In this document: positions 58,819 through 64,000 of the stretch, one piece after another
Layout of the letters: the number at the start of each line of letters is the position of its first letter
How positions within the stretch are numbered: the first letter of the stretch is position 1
Assembly (NCBI RefSeq): GCF_003491345.1
Contig: NZ_CP025512.1
Location: 2,711,001-2,775,000, forward strand
DNA from: Neorhizobium sp. SOG26
GTDB lineage: Bacteria; Pseudomonadota; Alphaproteobacteria; Rhizobiales; Rhizobiaceae
Length of the DNA stretch: 64,000 bases
Direction: 5' to 3'
The notes under the pieces: model-generated
Database searches by the model: none
What the model saw: the letters and a program-made list of their open reading frames with translations, nothing else
What the model was told of the DNA's origin: nothing
Translations under genes and position numbers: made by a program

Positions 58819-60639
58819 TCAGCCGGCCATCTTCGACTTTTCGTAGCGCTTGCGATCGTTCGGATCGAGGTACATCTTGCGGAGACGGATCGACTTCGGC
58901 GTCACTTCCATCAGCTCGTCGTCCTGGATCCAGGACAGGGCGCGGTCGAGCGTCATGCGGATCGGCGGGGTCAGCTTCACGGCTTCATCCTTGCCGGCGG
59001 CGCGGATGTTGGTGAGCTGCTTGCCCTTGAGCACGTTGACTTCCAGGTCGTTGTCACGGCTGTGGATGCCGATGATCATGCCCTGGTAGACCTTTTCGCC
59101 CGGCTCGATAATCATCGGGCCACGGTCTTCGAGGTTGAACATGGCATAGGCCACGGCTTCACCCGAACCGTTCGACAGGAGCACGCCGTTGACGCGACCA
59201 CCGATCGGGCCCTTGTAAGGCTGGTAGTCGTGGAACAGGCGGTTCATGATCGCCGTGCCGCGCGTATCGGTCAGCAGTTCCGACTGGTAGCCGATCAGGC
59301 CGCGGGTCGGAGCGTAGAAGCGCAGGCGCAGGCGGTTGCCGCCCGACGGACGCAGCTCGACCATTTCGCCCTTGCGCTCGGACATCTTCTGAACGACGAC
59401 GCCGGAATGCTCTTCATCGACGTCGATGACGACTTCTTCGATCGGCTCCATGAGGTTGCCGTTTTCGTCATTGTGCATGACGACGCGCGGACGCGACACG
59501 GCAAGCTCGAAACCTTCGCGACGCATGGTCTCGATAAGAACGGCGAGCTGCAATTCGCCACGGCCGGACACGTAGAAGGAGTCCTTGCCTTCGGCTTCTT
59601 CGATCTTCAGCGCGACGTTGCCTTCAGCTTCCTTGAAGAGGCGGTCACGGATGACGCGCGAGGTGACCTTGTCGCCTTCGGTGCCGGCAAGCGGGCTGTC
59701 GTTGACGATGAAGGACATCGTGACAGTCGGCGGGTCGATCGGCTGGGCCTTCATCGGCTCGGTGACGGACGGGTCGCAGAACGTGTCGGCAACCGTGCCC
59801 TTAGAGAGGCCCGCGATGGCAACGATGTCGCCCGCAACGGCTTCATCGATCGGCTGGCGCTCGATGCCGCGGAACGCGAGGATCTTGGAGATACGGCCGG
59901 TCTCGACCGTCTTGCCGTCCTGGCTGAGAACCTTGACCGGCTGGTTCGGCTTGATCGAGCCGGATGCGATGCGCCCAGTGATCAGGCGGCCGAGGAAGGG
60001 GTTGGATTCGAGCAGCGTACCGATCATCCGGAACGGGCCTTCGCCGACATTCGGCTCCGGAACATGTTCCAGCACCAGGTCGAGCAGCGGAGCGAGACCA
60101 TCTTCAACCGGGCCTTCCGGCGCGGTGTTCATCCAGCCGGCGCGGCCGGAACCGTAGAGGATCGGGAAGTCGAGCTGCTCATCGGTTGCGTCAAGTGCGG
60201 CGAACAGGTCGAAGACCTCGTTGACGACTTCTTCGTGACGGGCGTCGGGACGGTCGATCTTGTTGATCGCGACGATCGGGCGGAGGCCGACCTTCAGGGC
60301 CTTGCCGACCACGAACTTGGTCTGCGGCATCGGGCCTTCCGAGGAGTCGACGAGAACGATGGCGCCGTCCACCATCGACAGGATACGCTCAACTTCGCCG
60401 CCGAAGTCGGCGTGGCCGGGCGTGTCGACGATGTTGATGCGGGTGCCCTTCCATTCAATGGAGGTCGCCTTGGCAAGAATGGTAATGCCGCGCTCTTTTT
60501 CCAGGTCGTTCGAGTCCATCATGCGCTCGACGGTGCGCTGGTTCTCGCGGAACGAGCCGGACTGCTTCAGCAGCTCGTCGACCAGGGTCGTTTTCCCATG
60601 GTCAACGTGTGCGATAATCGCAATATTTCGCATTTTCAT
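58819..60639 (-). CDS. typA: Translational GTPase TypA/BipA
   Basis: A 606-residue ribosome-associated GTPase involved in ribosome assembly and stress response. G1 [13 protein letters not shown]2 ERGITI, G3 [15 protein letters not shown]4 [12 protein letters not shown]-like domains follow and end with the TypA-specific [34 protein letters not shown] segment. An ATG at 60633 would remove two residues. Confidence 0.97.
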   Translation of the reverse strand: MKMRNIAIIAHVDHGKTTLVDELLKQSGSFRENQRTVERMMDSNDLEKERGITILAKATSIEWKGTRINIVDTPGHADFGGEVERILSMVDGAIVLVDSSEGPMPQTKFVVGKALKVGLRPIVAINKIDRPDARHEEVVNEVFDLFAALDATDEQLDFPILYGSGRAGWMNTAPEGPVEDGLAPLLDLVLEHVPEPNVGEGPFRMIGTLLESNPFLGRLITGRIASGSIKPNQPVKVLSQDGKTVETGRISKILAFRGIERQPIDEAVAGDIVAIAGLSKGTVADTFCDPSVTEPMKAQPIDPPTVTMSFIVNDSPLAGTEGDKVTSRVIRDRLFKEAEGNVALKIEEAEGKDSFYVSGRGELQLAVLIETMRREGFELAVSRPRVVMHNDENGNLMEPIEEVVIDVDEEHSGVVVQKMSERKGEMVELRPSGGNRLRLRFYAPTRGLIGYQSELLTDTRGTAIMNRLFHDYQPYKGPIGGRVNGVLLSNGSGEAVAYAMFNLEDRGPMIIEPGEKVYQGMIIGIHSRDNDLEVNVLKGKQLTNIRAAGKDEAVKLTPPIRMTLDRALSWIQDDELMEVTPKSIRLRKMYLDPNDRKRYEKSKMAG

Positions 60640-60861
60640 TGTTAAAGATCTCTAGGTTGTAGGGCGCAATGCTTGGGAGGCGCCGAATTCGCTTGGCGGC
60701 CTCTTACCTGCTTTTTGCCGATCGCGAAAGGGGGCGAGCGACATTGGCCGCCCGCAGCGCCGTTTGCGGACGGTGGATTTGGCTGCGAAGCGCCCGGCGG
60801 AGTACCGCCGGCACGCCGATATTGCCGGGCGAAATCGGGCGTCGCGGCGCCCGGACTAGCT
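60640..60861. other. Intergenic region between typA and the M3 peptidase gene
   Basis: It carries a hairpin CCGGCGG-AGTA-CCGCCGG (60794-60811), about 50 bases beyond the peptidase stop on the minus strand, which may act as a terminator although no T tract follows. The typA promoter must also be here; I cannot assign elements. Confidence 0.4.
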
Positions 60862-62949
60862 TCAGGCGTCGCTGCCAGCGAGTTCGCCGACCATGGCGAG
60901 CCCCTTCTTCTTCAGCATGGCCTGCGGGTCCGGCAACTTGCCCCGGAAGGCCTTGTAGGTTTCTTCCGGATCGACCGAACCGCCAACCGAATAGATGTTG
61001 TTCTTGAGCTTGCGGGCCATCACCGGGTCGAAGACATTGCCGCTTTCCTCGAAGGCGGCAAATGCATCGGCATCCAGCACTTCAGACCACATGTAGGAAT
61101 AATAGCCGGCCGAATAGCCGTCGCCCGAGAACACGTGCTGGAAGTGCGGCGTGGCATGCCGCATGACAATCGATGCCGGCATCTTCAGCTCATCGAGAAC
61201 CTGCGCCTGCACGGCCATCGGATCATCGACCGCATCGCGCGTATGGAAGGCCATGTCGACAAGCGCCGACGAGGTGAATTCGACCGTCGCAAAGCCGGCG
61301 TTGAAGGTGCGGGCCGCGAGCACCTTGTCAAGCAGCGCCTTCGGCATCGGCTCCCCGGTCTCGTAATGGACGGCGTATTTTTCGAGGATTTCCGGCACGG
61401 TCAGCCAATGCTCGTAAAGCTGCGACGGCAGCTCGACGAAGTCGCGTGCGACGCCGGTGCCGGAAACGGACGGGTAGACGACATCCGACAACATGCCATG
61501 CAGCGCGTGGCCGAATTCATGGAAGAGCGTGCGCGCGTCATCGAGGGATAGCAGCGCCGGCTTGCCTTCGGCAGGCTTTGCGAAGTTGCAGACATTGTAG
61601 ATGATCGGGATTTCGCCTTGAGCGCCGTTCTTGAGAGGCAGTTTGTGCTGCGACTGGAACGAGCTCATCCATGCACCGGAGCGCTTGGATGGACGGGCGA
61701 AATAGTCGCCGAGGAAGAGCGCCTTCAGGCCACCCTTTTCGTCGCGGATTTCGAAGACGCGCACATCGGGATGATATGCGGTGATGCCCTTCACCTCGAC
61801 CGCCTTGATGCCGAACAGCCGTTCGGCAACATCGAAGCAGGCCTCGATGATCTTTTCGAGCTGCAGATAAGGCTTCAACTCGGTTTCGGAGAAGTTGAAC
61901 ATCCGCTGGCGAAGCTTCTCGGCGTAATGGCGCCAATCCCAGGGCGTCACCTCGTGGTTCTTGCCTTCCTCCGAAATCAGGCCGGCAAGGCTTGCCTCTT
62001 CCTCGAGCGCCTTGGCACGTGCCTTGTCCCAGACCTTGTGCAGGAGACCGTTCACGGCCTCCGGTGTCTTGGCCATGGTGTTGTCGAGCTTGAAGGCTGC
62101 GAAATTATCATAACCCAGTAGCTTTGCCTTTTCGGCGCGAAGGGCCAGCACTTCCTTGACGATCGCCAGGTTGTCCGTTTCGCCGCCATTGGCGCCGCGT
62201 GCGACCCACGCCTTGAACGCCTGCTCGCGCAGGTCGCGGCGGGTCGAGAAGGTGAGGAAGGGCTCGATGATCGAGCGCGACAGCGTCACGGCATAACCAT
62301 CCGCCTCGCCACGCTCACGCGCCGCAGCTGCCATGGCATCCCGCAGGAACTGTGGAAGGCCCTCAAGTTCTGCCTCTTGGGTCAGTTTCAGCGACCAAGA
62401 TTTCTCGTCGCCCAGCACGTTCTGGCCGAACTTCGCGCCGAGCCCGGCAAGCTTCTCATTGATGTCAGCCAGCCGCTCCTGCTCTGCCTTGGGCAGCTTT
62501 GCGCCAGCGCGAACAAATCCCTTCCAGTGGCGCTCAAGCACCCGCTCCTGCTCCACCGACAGATTAAGCTCTGCCCGTTTTTCCCACAGCGCATCGATGC
62601 GTGCGAAGAGCGCCGCATTCATGCCGATCTTCGAATAATGGCGCGACATCTTCGGGGCGATCTCGCGCTCCAGCGCCTGGATGTTTTCATTGGTGTGGGC
62701 GCCGGCCTTGCCCCAGAACAGCGAGGATACCCGCGACAGCTCATCGCCTGCCGTTTCCAGCGCAACCACCGTGTTCTCGAAGGTCGGAGGCTCGGCATTG
62801 GCCGCAATGGCGTCGATCTCGGTCTCATGCGCAGCAAGCGCCGCGTCAAACGCCGGCGCAAAGTCCTCATCCCTGATCTGGTCGAAGCGTGGAAGCCCAT
62901 GATGGCCATCCCAGGTGGTGAGCGCGGGATTGACGGATAGATCAGACAT
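60862..62949 (-). CDS. dcp: M3-family metallopeptidase (oligopeptidase A / Dcp type)
   Basis: A 695-residue zinc peptidase of the M3 family. The catalytic motif HEFGHALHG lies near residue 480, with the third zinc ligand Glu in the following RDFVELPSQLYEHW. The C-terminal region RHATPHFQHVFSGDGYSAGYYSYMWSEV is typical of oligopeptidase A and Dcp. The ATG at 62949 (MSDLSVNPALTTW) has GAGG ten bases upstream and matches the family N-terminus; a 35-codon upstream extension is not used. Likely cytosolic peptide clearance. OpdA and Dcp cannot be separated by eye. Confidence 0.9.
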   Translation of the reverse strand: MSDLSVNPALTTWDGHHGLPRFDQIRDEDFAPAFDAALAAHETEIDAIAANAEPPTFENTVVALETAGDELSRVSSLFWGKAGAHTNENIQALEREIAPKMSRHYSKIGMNAALFARIDALWEKRAELNLSVEQERVLERHWKGFVRAGAKLPKAEQERLADINEKLAGLGAKFGQNVLGDEKSWSLKLTQEAELEGLPQFLRDAMAAAARERGEADGYAVTLSRSIIEPFLTFSTRRDLREQAFKAWVARGANGGETDNLAIVKEVLALRAEKAKLLGYDNFAAFKLDNTMAKTPEAVNGLLHKVWDKARAKALEEEASLAGLISEEGKNHEVTPWDWRHYAEKLRQRMFNFSETELKPYLQLEKIIEACFDVAERLFGIKAVEVKGITAYHPDVRVFEIRDEKGGLKALFLGDYFARPSKRSGAWMSSFQSQHKLPLKNGAQGEIPIIYNVCNFAKPAEGKPALLSLDDARTLFHEFGHALHGMLSDVVYPSVSGTGVARDFVELPSQLYEHWLTVPEILEKYAVHYETGEPMPKALLDKVLAARTFNAGFATVEFTSSALVDMAFHTRDAVDDPMAVQAQVLDELKMPASIVMRHATPHFQHVFSGDGYSAGYYSYMWSEVLDADAFAAFEESGNVFDPVMARKLKNNIYSVGGSVDPEETYKAFRGKLPDPQAMLKKKGLAMVGELAGSDA

Positions 62950-63121
62950 GCGGGAAATCCTCTTCAGCGATACGTGGCATCCATATAGTGATGGCGCCGC
63001 CGGATGCAGTATGCACAGCCGAGATTTCGAGCTCCAGCAGGAAATTACACCCAATAATTAACGTCTGTTAACCATTTGACGTGCCGCGGCGCGGGCGGGT
63101 AGTTTGCGCCCAACACATCCG

Positions 63122-63565
63122 ATGGATCAGGACACAGCCGTGGAAATCAACTCCCTGCGCTGGCCAACCAATCTGCTGCAGCGAGATAATTCTCGACAGG
63201 CCAAGATCGAGAAACCTCTGCAACAGGCGGAAAGCCGGCAGAGCAAGATCGTCTTTCATGTGCCCGAGGTAGATGAACGACAGACCGACTTTTCTTCCAT
63301 CTCACCGCGCGAACTGCGCGCCCTTGCCTGGCAGAATTACCAGGCAGGACGGATCGATCAGGAAACCTTCCTGACGCTGTCGGAAGAGCTGCCGATGCAT
63401 GCGATCGACGCGCATGGCCAGGTGCTCGACTTGTCCGGCATCACCGATGATACCGGCTTCGACTTCTGGAACTACTATCGTGACCAGTTGCAGATCGCGA
63501 TGTCGCTGGGAGACGCACCGCGCGCCGAGGTGCTGAAATCGGTGCTCGCCTTTATCGAGATCTGA
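63122..63565 (+). CDS. Conserved-looking small protein of unknown function
   Basis: A 147-residue soluble protein, not recognised. The N-terminal third is Gln/Arg/Lys-rich (NLLQRDNSRQAKIEKPLQQAESRQSK). The C-terminal part FSSISPRELRALAWQNYQAGRIDQETFLTLSEELPMHAIDAHG, then GFDFWNYYRDQLQIAMSLGDAPRAEVLKSVLAFIEI, is probably helical. A start at GTG 63140 (with AGGA at good spacing) would remove six residues. Upstream is a TTAA-N6-TTAACC cluster (63058-63073). It converges with the LysE-type gene, ten bases away. Confidence 0.7.
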   Translation: MDQDTAVEINSLRWPTNLLQRDNSRQAKIEKPLQQAESRQSKIVFHVPEVDERQTDFSSISPRELRALAWQNYQAGRIDQETFLTLSEELPMHAIDAHGQVLDLSGITDDTGFDFWNYYRDQLQIAMSLGDAPRAEVLKSVLAFIEI

Positions 63566-63575
63566 TCGAGGGGCT

Positions 63576-64000
63576 CTAAGACCGCCGAAGCGACAGCAGG
63601 TTTGGCGCCGAATGCCACAGGGCCTGCAGGGCAAAGCCGATGAACAGCAGGCCGGACAGCCGCACGATGATCGTTTCGTGGCGACGGTAAAAGCGGCGGA
63701 CGACACCAGCGCCGATGACGCCGAGAAGCACGAGGTCGGCAACAAGGAAGCCGAGCAGCGATACCGCGAGCAGGATCGGAAGCTCGGAGAATTCGAGCGC
63801 GTCAGAGGAGCTTGCGAGCAGCGCCGTGAAGGTTGCGAGTGCCACAGGGTATCCCTTGGGATTTGTGAGGCCGAAGATGAGACCACGCCGCAAAGGTCTC
63901 TCAACGGTCATTATCGAGCCTCCGTTTTCCTTCGGTCGCGCCTTCAGTGCGCTCCAGCCGATCCAGCCGAGGTAGAGGCCGCAGAACACACCGAGGATAT
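63576..64000 (-). CDS. LysE/RhtB-family amino acid exporter, N-terminus truncated by window edge
   Basis: The frame stays open to the window edge, so only the C-terminal ~141 residues are visible. They contain helices GLYLGWIGWSALKA, then GLIFGLTNPKGYPVALATFTALLA (the LysE-family NPK motif), ILLAVSLLGFLVADLVLLGVIGAG and the closing LSGLLFIGFALQALW. Inner-membrane amino acid efflux; substrate unknown. Confidence 0.85.
   Translation of the reverse strand, partial: ILGVFCGLYLGWIGWSALKARPKENGGSIMTVERPLRRGLIFGLTNPKGYPVALATFTALLASSSDALEFSELPILLAVSLLGFLVADLVLLGVIGAGVVRRFYRRHETIIVRLSGLLFIGFALQALWHSAPNLLSLRRS

Noticed and set aside
63058..63073. TTAA-N6-TTAA as a full CtrA box
   Set aside because: The CtrA consensus needs seven bases between the TTAA halves. 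Only the TTAACCAT 8-mer remains as a possible half-site.

Overview
The window is about 62 to 64% GC by eye and reads as a chromosomal segment of a Rhizobiales alphaproteobacterium, most likely Rhizobiaceae (Rhizobium, Agrobacterium, Shinella or Ciceribacter-like). The evidence is the gene order atpHAGDC, mdh-sucCD-sucA-sucB-lpd and hemC-hemD-mic60-hemY, an Omp19-type lipoprotein next to zapE, an NAD-linked fdsGBA-fdhD-fdsD cluster, and an intergenic palindromic repeat of a kind common in rhizobia. It is almost all core metabolism. I see no insertion sequence, prophage, CRISPR array, tRNA or rRNA.

Layout. 0-6 kb, plus strand: the 3' end of tamB, arginase, then a CheW adaptor and a cytosolic two-PAS chemoreceptor. 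6-15 kb, minus strand: an OFA-family transporter, the five-gene formate dehydrogenase cluster and its upstream LysR regulator. 15-20 kb: the F1 ATP synthase operon. 20-28 kb: priA, an AAA ATPase, an acyltransferase, xerC, a TraB/GumN protein and a ParDE module. 28-39 kb, minus strand: a TCA-cycle block running mdh, sucC, sucD, sucA, a YciI-like gene, sucB, MAPEG, a secreted protein, an SDR and lpd. 39-45 kb: zapE, omp19 and sdhCDAB. 45.4-46.5 kb is gene-free and rich in repeats and hairpins. 46.5-50 kb, minus strand: a methyltransferase, an EVE protein, a YciI protein, gpsA and tsaD. 50-55.4 kb, plus strand: hemC, hemD, mic60, hemY and terB. 55-64 kb: an MFS exporter, yggT/yggU, ppa, a GNAT enzyme, typA, an M3 peptidase, a small unknown gene and the end of a LysE-family exporter.

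Functionally the window holds three respiratory modules. The TCA block covers 2-oxoglutarate to oxaloacetate except fumarase. Succinate dehydrogenase feeds quinone, formate dehydrogenase supplies NADH, and the F1 sector uses the resulting proton gradient.

The least explained DNA is 45.4-46.5 kb. It contains two inverted copies of a palindromic repeat around a ~95-bp tandem duplication, a stretch that folds with an architecture reminiscent of 6S RNA, and two further large inverted repeats. Smaller regulatory puzzles are a 10-bp inverted repeat between lpd and parDE, a T-N11-A dyad at the lysR/fds junction, and a 9-bp palindrome upstream of mdh.
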